A stretch of DNA of 64,000 nucleotides from Diploscapter coronatus (Eukaryota; Nematoda; Chromadorea; Rhabditida; Rhabditidae), in contig OZ038423.1 in the NCBI GenBank assembly GCA_964036155.1, positions 12,477,249-12,541,248 on the forward strand, written 5' to 3'. The notes beneath the pieces were generated by a model. The model made no database searches, was not told where the DNA came from, and was given only the letters and a program-made list of their open reading frames with translations. Positions 23,992 to 36,500 of the stretch are shown piece after piece. Each line of letters begins with the position of its first letter. Position 1 is the first letter of the stretch. A program made the position numbers and the translations under genes.

Positions 23992-26016
23992 ATGCATGTC
24001 GACGTAATTCAAAGAATCTTCCGGATTAGTGTAATATTCACCATCGTTTTCGATATTCTGATGCGTTACGTCGAAGTTGAGGCGTCAAAATGTGCGACGT
24101 CTCAGATATTTGACGCTGGATGGGTTTCAAATGAAGTTTTGAAGCTTCGCAAACAATTAGGCGGTCATACGGACGTCGACATATGGTTTCCGTTTTATAA
24201 ACAGGGTACTTCATATGCTCATTTCTAAACGGGCTAAAATTTTACTTGAATTTAGCCTACCCATGGGGTCAATTTGTGATTCAATGTGCTTGTGATCTCG
24301 AATGTTATGATTTTGACTCGTTTTTAACGAGGCCTTGTAGGTTAGTTTTTTAATTGCCAATTTTAACGTAACAGTATTAATTTTTTTAAATATAAAATGC
24401 TAACTTTTAACACCTAATTATTAATTCTAACGAAATTTGCAAATTTTATGTGGCACAACGAAGAAAACTCCTGCGACGGGGTGCATGATCAACTAGATTG
24501 GATGCGAATGCGAGGCGCTTGGGGCGAGGATGGAAAAACGATATTCGGCAAAACTGATACTCCCGGTGCTTGGCTAAGAAGTTGCGTTAATTTTAAAAGC
24601 GCTAATTTTAGACGGTTATTTTTTACTAGCGGGAATCAATAGGAAGCTACCGCCTGAATATTCCGTCATGCTAGTCAGGTACTTGTTGTTAATTTTTAGC
24701 AATATGCAAATTTCTAACAACGCGTTAATTCTAACACTTAGTGATCCAATACAATGCCAAGAAGGAGATGGACTATTGAAATTCAAATTCTGGGCATCAC
24801 CCTCAGTTAAGATCAGAGCTTGTATACGGTATTATTTAAAATTTGCCCAAATTTGAAACAAGAGGTTAAGCCACCCTTCACACGGCCGAAGATATGATTG
24901 GTGTAGTGAGCCTGTGAAAAGAAAATCTAACCGACTAGCAAAAGTTGTTATTCCAGGAACTGTGCATTATATGTTCGAGGTAAGCTAATTTTTAAAAATT
25001 TTTTTAATTAAAATCATTAATTAATGTGTTTATTTTAGATCGTAATTGAAGCCTACGACTTTTCATTCGACGCGTTTGGCCAACAGGGTGGCGTAGCTGT
25101 GGTTGACGATATAGAATATAACGCCTCCGCCATATATAATTGTCGAATGAGTAAGATATATTTTTTAAATCTATAAAAATGAAAAAAAATCAGTAATATT
25201 ACAGTACCTCACTTCGAGCCGCCCGTCAATTTGACTGCGTCCACGTGTAATGCGGTGGCATGCGATTTCGAATCGGGAGATTGCATGGAGAAATTGGAAG
25301 ACGCTGGATTTGAGACCTCGGATGAGAGAGTGGGACCTATGTCGAGTGGGGTCAGACTCCCTTTGGGTAATTATAGTTTATCTCGAAGTTTTAAACAAAT
25401 ATTGGCTTATTTTGCCTTATTATAACCAGTTTGGCATCATTTAATCATAACTTTTATTTAGAAAATCACGTCCAAACTCAGTTTGGGAAATATTTTTAAA
25501 AATCTGCAATAGTTTTATCTTTAAATATTTATCTTCAGAAGGCAGTTTCGGATTTGCGTATGGTCCTGGTTCTAAACTTCTAAAACTTGGTCCTTTTACT
25601 TTGCCCAGGCCATTTGGATTAGAATTTTGCTATTATTCTTCTAGCTTCGGCACGAAATTCTCTGTCCAACTAGAATTGGACAGCAATGATCAAAAGTTGA
25701 CGTAAAAGAATATCATATTTGTTCTGAAAAAGCCAGTAATTTTAGAATATACCAAGGCCCCATGCCTACTTTATTCTCGTTAACCTGGGCTTGTGAAAGG
25801 GTAATGCTGAACAATGGGACTTATAAATCTGTATGTCCAAGAGAGAAAAACGGGATTAGAAAATCAAAATTTTAGGTCACTTTTAAAGCCGAGAAACTAC
25901 GCAATAAATACGCCTATATTGGACTGGACCAGATAGCTTTTGTTGACCCAATTTTCGGGGATGACGCTTGTAAACATAAAGCATCAAATACCGTATCGCC
26001 TTTCAAACTAAAATAA
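23992..26016 (+). CDS. Secreted protein with two MAM domains
   Basis: About ten exons run from ATG 23992 to TAA 26014-26016. After a hydrophobic N-terminus and a Cys-containing region (QCACDLECYDF), the first MAM domain shows ENSCDGVHDQLDWMRMRG, DTPDGYFLLAG, GLLKFKFWAS and GGVAVVDDIEY. A second, more diverged MAM unit begins ACDFESGDCMEKLED and includes GLEFCYYSSSFGTKFSVQL and YAYIGLDQIAFVD. MAM domains are extracellular adhesion modules. I see no TM segment or protease domain, so secretion is likely. A 46-nt intron (24566-24611) is needed to keep frame. The acceptor of the exon near 24430-24460 is not a clear AG. A polyadenylation signal overlaps the stop. Confidence 0.85.
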
Positions 26017-26610
26017 AATAAAGACAATGAATAAAAGTAATACGATAAGCATCTTATGAAGACCGTTTTTGGCTTGAAGAAACTAGTTTCATCAAAAATT
26101 TTCTCGTATTTTCTTCATTACTTGTCTGGCTAATCTGATTTCTGATCCAAAATAATTATTTTCTTGCAAATTGTCTGGGTAATTTCAACCTTCCCATAAA
26201 AGGTCGTATCAATTTACGCCAATTTAACAAAAATTACAACGTGCAGAAAATTGGAATATTCTGTCTAACGAATTTCTTGCTCCCTTGCTAAATTGAATAA
26301 ACCATTTAGCGTTAGACCGCAATGTCATTACATTATGTGTGGGTTTAGCACAAGTGAGTGAATGGCTTATAGTTTGTCAAAATGGTTGTATATATAATCC
26401 GAATTTGACTCAATATTATTATGTTACTGAATAGTTTATATTTTTATATCGCTTGATTTTTCATTTATTATAGTGCAATACACCTCAATTATTATCATTA
26501 TTCATTGTTTAAATATGACAAATAAACTCTAATTTCCCTTGTGAATTATTTGATGTCAGATCAATATTTCTTTTTGCTGTAAAGTGTTTATTTTAGAGCC
26601 ATCATTTAAA
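26017..26610. other. Spacer between MAM and chemoreceptor genes
   Basis: AT-rich and non-coding by eye. An acceptor-like ttttag lies about 15 bases before ATG 26611. Confidence 0.5.
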
Positions 26611-28731
26611 ATGCTGAACTCCTCAAATGCTTCGAATCCTGTATGGTCGAGTTACGATTATTTTGCATGCATAATTTACTGGATCACAGGTTTTATATCC
26701 GTTCCGGCTAATATATTCTTACTATTCTTAGGTATTGTTAAAGTTTAATTTCAAAAATAGTTATTATTTCAATTTAGTATTTTTCAAATCGCCCCAAAGC
26801 TTACAAATATATCGAGTTTTTATTGCCAACGCTACTATCTCTGACCTAGTATTTGGCTTTTCCACAACTCTGGCACAAATTAGGTACTTCATAAATTAAA
26901 ATATAAGATCCTAGAGAGAAGTTCATAGATTTTTTCTCGATCTTGCAATGTTTAAGGAAAAAAACCTATGCCATAAATCAGCCACTTGACATAAACTTAT
27001 TACGCGTTTAGCGCAATAATTTCTAATGTTTGATTCGATTTCATAGCTCCTTGAACAGCTTCGTGCAAGAAATATGTATATTACTTTTAAACTCTCTCAT
27101 GCTCTTTAACAAAAAAAACCCGCGTAAAATCAGGACATATAAAGGGGAAGAAATAACAAAAAATCGATAACCGTAATCCTTTGGATATCGATTTTTTCCA
27201 TCTTAATTATTTATTTTCTATATTACATCTGAATCAAGATATGGGATGTTTATGAGATTTTTGGCGTTCTACAATGGAGGTGCTTATATTAAGGACGTTG
27301 TTCGTCATTGTTAAAGAACATGATGTTGTGCTCTTGAGCATGAATTTAAAGATAAACGAATTGATTAGCTAACTAAGTTAAAATCAAAATTAAAAGTCGG
27401 AAGATCAAAAACTTAAATGGAATTTAGAATAATCCCGAATAAATGGGCCTTCGCGTATGTTTCATTAGGGCCGGCCGCTTGGATTGGAGGATCGAAAGTA
27501 AGAAAAAATTAAATTTAAATCAAAAAGTATTTAGGGCGGCTATTTGGTATACTGCATAATGTTACATTCGTTATTCTACACATTTCTATGCTTTCCCGTA
27601 TCTTTTGGGTAGGAATTGTATAATTTCAAAACTCTACGAAAACTTTAGATTCCGATATTATATTTTGATAAAGCCAGCCCCGAAAGTTTCAAGCTGCGTT
27701 AAATTTTGTCTTTGTCTATGGTTAATAGCCTTCGTTCAGCATGTAAAATATAGTTTTATTATTGAAATTTAAAACTAATTTTAGATTTTATTCATTATAT
27801 CTGAATCTCCAGAGCAAGAAATTAGGGAGTACCTATCCAAAAATAAACCTGGATATAACTTAACCGACTTTGCGTTATCTGGAAATCACATGATAAATTC
27901 GCCTTTAACTTCGATAACCCTGGCTACAATTGTTTTACCTATGTTTCCAATTTATATTCTAGTAATTTATTTCTACAACAAAGTGCACTCATATTTGATA
28001 GCTAATAATTTGGTAAATAGTTTAATCTTGAAATATTTATTTTAAAAATTAGATGCTTCAAAAGAGCACTATCAAGAATCACAGACGACTTATGAGGGTA
28101 AGGTTGAGAAATTAAATTTAAAAAAATAATCGAAATTCAGGCCTTAATCATCCAAGCCTTACTGCCTATATTCTTCATATTTCCAGTAGAAATAATTAAA
28201 TTCAATTTTTTAAGCAAAAATCAAATTCAGCCCATAATTTTGTACGGATTGTATCATTTGGAGATCATCAATTCTACTCTGATTGAATACTTGGTCTATA
28301 CATTGTTCAGGTACGTAAGTTCTAATATAGCTGTGCACGATTTGGCTCGAAAACCTAAAATGTGTTAAAAACCACGAATTTCCTGGATCTTCTCGATAAA
28401 ATGCCTGATATTTTCAGCTTTTTCCCAGCCATATCGCCGCTAGTGACGATCTATTACGTGAGACCATACAAGAATTTCGTCGTCAGGCAAGAAATTGTTT
28501 AAAAATATTTAAAATCCGTAATTTCTCAAAACCAAAAGTAAGCCTTTTAACCTTGGGCTAATATAAACTTAAATTTTTTAGTATATTAACTCTTTTTCGA
28601 ATGCTAAATTTAGCTCTGATTTAGAGATATTTTATTAACATGATTCCAGTCTATTCAAACTCCGTCCCGTCGTGGAGCCCTCAGGAGGTTTGAAAACCGA
28701 CCTGCCTACACCTTCTTCAGTAAAATACTAA
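26611..28731 (+). CDS. Seven-TM chemoreceptor, Srd/Str-like
   Basis: Exons from ATG 26611 join in phase to TAA 28729-28731, giving about 340 aa with seven hydrophobic segments. Landmarks: N-glycosylation sites at the N-terminus (NSSNAS), TM1 ending ISVPANIFLLF, a TM3 exon MLHSLFYTFLCFPVSF followed by RYYILIKPAP (the position of the RY..L..P motif in Srd receptors), a basic third loop KNHRRLMRA, TM7 FFPAISPLVTIYYVRPY and a short tail. Intron 2 is 544 bp, much longer than the others. The last intron starts with GC (donor TCAG|GCAAG at 28496/28497). Srd receptors are nematode olfactory-type GPCRs. The exact subfamily is uncertain. Confidence 0.85.
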
Positions 28732-28854
28732 TTTTCGACTTTTTATTATTTAAAATTTTTTAGAATAAAAAGCAAATCACTGTGGTATATTGTTCATTAT
28801 GAGATTGTTTATTAAATTCGATGAAATAAAAAATGAAGCTTAAGACTAATCAAA

Positions 28855-29513
28855 TCATGCTTTTCTACTTCGTGAATTGCTTCGTGCTCGCTTCTCCTCA
28901 ATAGTGTGCTTCTTAAACAAGGCCTTGACGCCGGATAGGTCCGTGATAATTCGTCTCTGAAAACATTTTAGACTATATAAAAAATAACACTTTGCAAGAA
29001 AACCCGATAAATAATCCCGACAAATTGAATTTGCTTATTTCTATCGTGGGTAAATTCATTACTTTAACACTAGATATGAGAAAACTACGTCATCGAGAGA
29101 AAGTTCGACATCATTTTATAGTGATAAAGAAATCGATAAATTTCTGAATAGAATGTAAAAATCTATAGTGAAACTTATTTAAAATCTCAAAACTAATATT
29201 CTATGGTTGTCTCATAACGATCTAAGACAAAATTACTGAGCTTGACGAAAAATCTAGAATATGAGTTCAAGACTCCCTATATCTTCGATATGACAATAAA
29301 CCGGGTTTTATAATTGAATGAAAAGCTTACACACTGGTGAGTTCCATGCCCAACCCTGGCCAGCATGGTTTCCCCATCGATTTCAATCAGCCCGATGGCT
29401 TCACACTTGTCTTCGTCCTTCGCGATGCAAGGCACACAGTTTCCCACCTTAGTAAGCGAATAGCCCAGTTTCTTGCCTTCTTTCAGAGTCAGCCATCGGT
29501 AGTCAACCGGCAT
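28855..29513 (-). CDS. Small two-exon protein of unknown function
   Basis: Two exons on minus (about 29332-29513 and 28855-28956) give about 94 aa. An acceptor (atatttag) lies a few bases before the chosen ATG (MPVDYRWLTLKEG), suggesting trans-splicing. The middle has three Cys (GNCVPCIAKDEDKC), followed by EIDGETMLARVGHGTHQC and a basic tail (KRARSNSRSRKA). The pattern faintly recalls DM9-type repeats (family comparison only, weak). No signal peptide is seen. Real coding is supported by the clean splice and the stop, but I do not recognise the protein. Confidence 0.5.
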
Positions 29514-30614
29514 GAGGCTTTCTAAATATGGAATGACCAAGAATAGAAGTTCTGTGGGGTCAATAATAGATCAATGACATAAAAATGTTCGATTTTATCG
29601 TGCTATTTCTAATATATTAGTCAAGAACTTTAAAAGAATATTCAACTTGAGTATGAACTATTCTAATTTAATTTATAAAGTTGACCTAAATTTGAAAATT
29701 TAGCTGAATAACTTGATGAATTAGAATATGAACCAAGTTTAGATAAATTAGTCTCAAACACTTGTTCTTTCGCTTGGATACAATGCAAATTCCACATTCC
29801 AGTTTTTCGAGTATGGGAGTGAAAATTGCATCAGCAAAAAATTGGGCGTGGCTAAAGGTTTTATCAGCATGTTCAGCAGAAAAATCAGTTTTTATTCAAA
29901 TTTGCGAAAGGTTTAATTTGATACTTTCCCACTAATGCGAAAATCTATATGGAAAATTTTGTATTTTTAATATTTTAAATGAAATAAACATAAAATTTTA
30001 TGTCTGAGGTAAGAATAAAACTAAAAATTTAAATAAAGAAATAGTCAATTTTATGTCTAAGGAAGTCAAATGAAAATACGTTCAAGAGTCATAACATAAC
30101 GCGTTATAATTATCGAATGCGCATGGAACTTGTCGGTAGAGAAATTCAAATTAACGAGAGCGTGCGCCCGTGCGAGCTTACCTTTTTCCCATAGGCAAGC
30201 CCGAGCCCAGACTACAAAACTATAAATTTCTCAATTCCTGAGAAATGCATTCCTCATCAACTAGAAAATTTCGTCATTTTCAAATTTTCAGTTTCAAAAA
30301 TTTATTAAATACATTGAGATTCAGAAAATAAACATAATATTTAGTTCACCCATAATCGACAAAATTTCACAACATTATCAATTTTCATAAGTCCATTTTA
30401 TAGAAACCCGTAATTTCATTAGAAAGATCATGAAAATTTATCCCCGTATATCAGAAATCCCAATTCTATAGAGCCAAACTATGAATGTTTCGGGTTATTA
30501 TTTTTGGGGGTTTTTTTTTTTTATAAAAAAAAGGATGATCAAAGCTTAACTTACGGCTTCTATTATAGAGTGAAGAGCTTATATTTCAAAATAAAGGACC
30601 CGGTTTTTTCAATA
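29514..30614. other. Intergenic, no gene recognised
   Basis: AT-rich. A perfect 12-bp palindrome ATAACGCGTTAT lies at 30096-30107 and a poly-T/A run near 30515. No gene. Confidence 0.5.
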
Positions 30615-33508
30615 TTAGGAGTCCTCATATCCCGTATCGTCTGCTTCAGAAATCGGTTGGGTAGCGCCTAATCTACCCCCTCTCAAGCCATCAGAAAACC
30701 CTCTTCCAAATCGGTTTCTTTGGAATCTCGATGATAGCTCTATTGGTGCATCGTTTCGGCCCTAAAATTTGAATATTTCATTTTATTTTTAATTATTTAT
30801 GGCTAAAATATTTCATAGTCAACTTTGGAGTTATTCATTTTTAGAGTTAAGTACCTGAAGAATCTTTTTTTGATAATATTTCTATCTCACCTTATTATTA
30901 CACCCGAAAGTATCTTTGATGCATTGCCTGAATCTGACGCTCAGAAACGCGTACAAAATCGGGTTTAAAGCTGAATTTAGGAACATTAGCAGGAAGCTTA
31001 TTGGTTGAACGACGGTTTGCCAACAATTTAGGCAGCGAGGCGCTGAAAATCCCACTTTTATGAAGGTTAGTAAATTTCTAATAATTTTGTTTCTTTATAT
31101 ATTAGAACGTATGGAAAATCCATGAAGATCAGCTTTTTCCTATTGAAATAAATTAAAATGTTGCTTTTTTAATTTTAGAACCTTAAAAAGTGAAGGTCAA
31201 TTTTTTCTCTGATTTTTTTCTAAAATTGTTTCCCTTACAAGTAGGATCTCTCCAAAGTGACCACATAGAGTAGACGTATCTTGGTAGGGTCAAAAGTGCG
31301 AACGATAGCACAATTCCAATCGCTAGTCTTCCAACCTTTCTTCGTTTTTCCACCGAAACTCCCCCTGCAGAAGATTCGGATCTCCAGCCTGAAATTTCAA
31401 GTTTAACAGACTACACTTTTTCCGGGCAATTTTCAAATGTTTCTGCTTGCAAAATCGTTACATCAACCCAGAGCAAAACCGAGAAAATATCAAATTTCAG
31501 CAAAATGCGTGAGTGCAATGCAAAGAGTACAGAAATCACTCGGGTCAAGTCCTCTTTAAATCGTGCGATTTGAGAAGAAGAAGGAAGATAGAAAGTCAAC
31601 TGGGACTTGTTGCATTTTGAAGTGAACATAGGAGAAGTTAGCATAATTATAGAATGTTGTTGACAGTATCTAACATTTCTTAGCATCGGAAATGGAAAAC
31701 TAGCATTCTCTCAGGGTATATGTATTTTAAAAATTGATCGAAAGTTACCATTTTCCCATTAAATAAAGATATAAAATTAACATCATAATAAATAAAACAC
31801 TTTCAAAGTGCATCACAAATTACAAATTCACGTACCAGGCCGTGGCTTACTTTTCTCGCTACCACGAAGGGGCAATAGTTTGTTGGCTGAGGCCTTGGTT
31901 AACGATGCCGCCCTACCGACCACGATACCAATGGTAGCATAAATGCAGAGCAGTACCAACAGTGGGAACGCGTACCTGAAGGATATTGTTTTGGGTTACT
32001 GTTGCTACCAACTATAAGGCTTTCATTTCTTGGTATCATCCTTGATACCACATTCATTAGTTTTAATAGCAACATGTTGGTCTATTTTTATTTTTACAAT
32101 AATAATAATTATTATTGAATTTACTTACCAAACAACAAAATTCGTCGTCGCGACAAATTTCAGAACGTTAACTCCGTAGATTTCTGTATGTTTTCTTGTG
32201 CAGAGCTAAAGAATCAATATTTGCTGTATTCTTTTATTATTCTTACCGGATAAGATTCATTTCTTGAAAGATCTTGGATGACTATGAATTGGGACGAAAA
32301 ATAATAGGGTAGGTTCATGACCGAACTTGCTAAAATGTTCAATTGTTCAAAAAGTAAAATTTAAAAAAAAAAATACCTATCCAAACAAACGCAGAACTCG
32401 AGATTAAAACCCTTCTTGGAAAGGCTCTTCTTACTCTTAGGGGCCTTAACACTGCTACTAATCTTTCCACTGACACAAGGACCTGAAGTTTAAATTTGAT
32501 TTATTTCCCAGATTTTTAAAATTTTAGAAAATTTAATTCTAGTTCTAACCTTAAATCTAAGTTTCAGCCCTAAAGCATAATTACCCCCTTCCTTTGATAG
32601 ACATTTCTTCTTTCTCCTCTCCCAATCTTCAGCCTTTCACTCCTCACTCTCTAGCCTCTCCCCCATTTGTGATTTTTGAATAAATCTAGACATCAAAATT
32701 CGCAAAATTATTAGGTCTGCAAAGTTTCACACAAAATGTATAGCGCTTTTCTGACTTGGGTTTGAGATTTGAATCAATTTCGAATTTTTACAAAAATTAT
32801 ACGATATTTGATCAGTTTTCTGGTCATCATTAAATTTTTTTGTAAAATTAAAGTGACGACGATTTACCAATATGCCAGCGGACACATTAGGGATCAGATG
32901 TAAGGTGTAGATGTAAATGTGGCAGAGTACTTTGCCGAAGGGCCAATGACCATGATCTACAATAAAAATCAATAATAAAAATATTATTTTTTTAAAAAAC
33001 TAATATTTTAGGCAATAGGGATAATTCGTAGCCTACGAAATAGCATGGAAAAAGATATTTCCCTGCCTTACCCTATATCCTTAACTATGGGCTACGAACT
33101 ATTCAAGTTGCCATATTTTTTACCTAAAATAACAAAGTGCGCCGCATTTTGAAGCACACAGAAAATTCCAACGCATAAATCAGCCACCGTTAAATTTGCC
33201 AGGAAAAAATTCGGGACACTCCGAGCTCGTCTTTGTGACAAGAATACCAAAAGAATTACTAGATTTCCTGAAATTTTAAAATTAAAGGAACATTAAAGCT
33301 AGAATACAAAGATTTGTCTAATTGAAAAAAAACCTCTCAAGTTTCATGTAACTTCTAATTATTGCTGGATCTACATTTGAAAGGTTCTTTTATTAAAAAC
33401 ACAAGCCCCACCTATTATCGTAGCCAGAAAGACGAATAGGTAGGAAATAGATAGGAAAAAATGAATGAGGGGCTGATTCAGAGGTGAATCCAAATCTTCG
33501 CTATCCAT
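30615..33508 (-). CDS. Class A (rhodopsin-like) neuropeptide-type GPCR
   Basis: About ten exons join from ATG 33508 to TAA 30615. TM1 has GNLVILLVF. TM2 has FFLANLTVADLCVG. The ECL1/TM3 region has WPFGKVLCH (the conserved disulfide Cys) and ends VLVSVERLVAVLRPL, with ERL in place of DRY. TM5 follows ECL2 (SYPLCTRKH). The third loop is basic (VEKRRKVGRLAIG). TM6 is followed by NCWQTVVQP, and TM7 carries NSALNPILYAF (NPxxY). The cytoplasmic tail has CIKDTFGC and Ser/Thr residues. This is the layout of peptide receptors of the TRH/galanin/neuropeptide group; the ligand cannot be named from sequence alone. It is a plasma-membrane protein, probably neuronal by family. Confidence 0.92.
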
Positions 33509-36500
33509 TATTCCGGGTATATTAAGATTATAGATATATCAAATCCAAGGATATCCAATGATAATGATATTTCTTCTTCTTAAATCTTTCCAAAAATACT
33601 TTGAAATATCGCTTCTTATAATTTCCTGAAACTCTGCTTATTTTTCAGATCTACAATTTGAAAAGTCAAATTTTAAAGTGCATTATATCGAAATCAAAGT
33701 AGTAAGAGATAAAGTAAGACGATCAAACTTCCTCATTAAATTGAGGGATTAACATTTGAAACTACTGCTGCATTATGATAAAATTTTAGAGAAATATGTA
33801 TTTTCTAAAATAGTTTTTTGAAATATAAATAATAAAGTATAGTAGCTAAAGTTCGTAGTAATTTTGGATCTTTGTGATTCATAATGGATCTAAAATTAAG
33901 GAGTCGAAAAAAACATTCCTAGATTTACACCAAATATTTGGGCATGACAGGGAATATCGTGAGAATTTAGGCTAATATAAGCTCGGTCCTAACCTTAACC
34001 CAAGAATTTCTACTCGACGGGAACAAAATCGCGTAAAAATTAGAACCTTGAAAAAATTTAGAGTGGTCGGCCCACATGATCAAAAATAACATTGGGCGCA
34101 TGATTTGAATTATGGAAAACAAAGATTGAACTTTAAAAACATATATATTATTTGCGTAATAGAATAATTAAAATTCTCAGGTGAAAAAATATGATCTCAA
34201 ACAAGTTATTTCAAAATAATGAGCAAAAATGATGACGATCAGGTTTTTTCTAAAAAAAATTAAGATTTTTCAATTTTAGAGTTCAAAACTTTGTTATCTA
34301 AATCTAGTCCCAAATATCATCCGCAATCCCATTTTTGGTATTCTCGCGAACAAATTTTGCCGACTTAAAAATTCGTAGGCTTGCACGCTTATCGGACGGT
34401 GAAATCAGAAGTCTAAAAATCTCGAGAAAAACAGATGCTTTTGGAAATGAGGTCATATTTATGGACAAATGGCTTAGGGGACTAGATTTTCGCCAAAATG
34501 TTGGTAAACAAGGGAGAATCGAACCTGAAACGATAGTTTTGTGGATAGGTAGCTCAATGGGTAAAGCATTTCACATTTCTCAATGAAAGGGTCAGTTCCC
34601 AATGAGAATTTCAATGGAAAAGATGTGCTGCGGAATTTGTTTTGTTTTTCTGTCCGACTTTTTCTCACTTTTCACACTATTTCTCCGCCTTTCATCCTCT
34701 GAAATTCGATCCTTCTAGTGGTTGTTCAGGCTTACAAGAGGTAGACTTTGCCTAATTCTATGAAATCTCTTTCAAATCCTTAATCTCTAACAAGTTCTAT
34801 CTTAAAATCTCTTTTAAAGCTTATTTTCTCTAACTTCAAAGAAACTTATCCGAAATTCGCGTCAAAGACTGTCCTGTAAAAGCTCACAAATCGTCAAGAA
34901 ACTTGTACGATGTAAAACCGCCTGAGAAAATTTGAAGTAAATTATCAAAAGTAAATCGATATCTAACCAAGATTTTCAGAAACGTGAAAAGGATTACCAT
35001 TTCTATTTGTTTTTTTTTGAAGAATCGGGATTTTTGGATATTCGCCATTTGAAAAATGAACTTCGTTCGGGCCTTTTTCCGAGAAAATACGATATATCCT
35101 GCGAAAAACTTCGTATTTTGTGAAAGCGATACGTGAAAATCCTTAGCAAAAAGTCGCACTTCGTGGAAAATTCACAATGGAGCTAGGAAATTTTACTTTG
35201 AAGCGCAAATTTCAACCTATACATGGAAAATTGCAACTTGTTCTAGGGCCTCAATATCAAAGGAAAGGAAGGGATAAATTGAAAATGCAAAGTGAGATCA
35301 TTAGACATGTGCTTAAAGATAGGGACGGAATATCGGATGGGGCATTTGCATTTTTATTTAAACCGAGAAGCGGACGTTAATATTCAGCGTTAATTGATGA
35401 GGAAGTAGGAGGACTAGGACGCTTTTTTTTTCTCGAAAAAGCCAAATTTTCGAGGGTCGTTTGGGGAAAGTTAGCGCCCCGTTAAATTTCCTGAGTTTGA
35501 CGTCAATTTAAGTCTAGTTTATTTAGCCATCATTTCGCGCCAAAATTAATGCCAAAGACTAACAAAAAGAGCCTCTAAATTCAACCTTAATCTATGGAAG
35601 AAATTAAAAACTAACTCGAAAATAGTTTAACTCGATCCAATTTTCAGTGAACAATAAATATGATCGTTAACGTTCGCGTGAAGTTTTAGATCTCATATCA
35701 AAGATCACGTAAAGTGCGCTAACATCAAGGGAAAATCGCAAAATTTACGTTGTAAATAGTGTAAGAATTCTAGCAGATATCGAAAAATTGAAAACAAAAA
35801 CAAAAAAAATACACGATTCAACTATATTTTTCACCGGAAAAAGTTTTCAGCAGTTTCTCAAATCAACCTAAAGTTTGCCGATTAAGTTTTAGGTGATGAG
35901 TTTTTCGGAGGCTCAAGGGAAAATTCATGGTTACGAAATATCAACACCAGGGGTTTCGCCGGTAAAATTCGAAGTCGCGCTACCTGGGCGACGATGGGGA
36001 GTTTCGAAGCTTTAGATCGGAATTATCAGGATCTATAATTATCAGTAAAGCCCTCAATTATCTTATACTTCAACAAATTCAGTAAAGATGTTTGTATGAT
36101 AAATCATGCGCATTCCCAGATGAAAATATGGAAATTTCAGATGTTACATATTAAGACATAAGATCTAAATATTTAAAATGCGGCACTGAATATGTGGACA
36201 TTTGAAAGTTTCACATATATTAATATCATTAAAGACCTAAAACCAAACAACTAACTGCGTGGATATTGCAAATTGGAATTTCTCTCTTACATGCCTGCCC
36301 ATAAAATAATTATTTGAGTTTAATTGCTTACGGATTTTGTTTTGAAAATATGTAGAATAAAAATAAGAGCGCTCAAAAATCTTGAAATCTACGTTCTTTC
36401 AGGAAGTTGTGAATTTTTAAAACCCTTTGTAAACTTCAAAGACAAAGAGTGATCTACGAACTTGAAACCTCAGAAAAATTTGGCGGAAAACCAAAACATG

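Noticed and set aside
34543..34615. tRNA-like stretch (TAGCTCAATGGGTAAAGC then GGGTCAGTTCCC)
   Set aside because: The A-box match is good, but the anticodon loop would be about 10 nt, the T-arm does not fit GGTTCRANTCC and no acceptor stem pairs. At most a decayed tRNA-derived fragment.
34335..35380. Several 60-90 codon frames on both strands
   Set aside because: Overlapping frames on both strands without splice continuity or recognisable domains. Likely chance frames.
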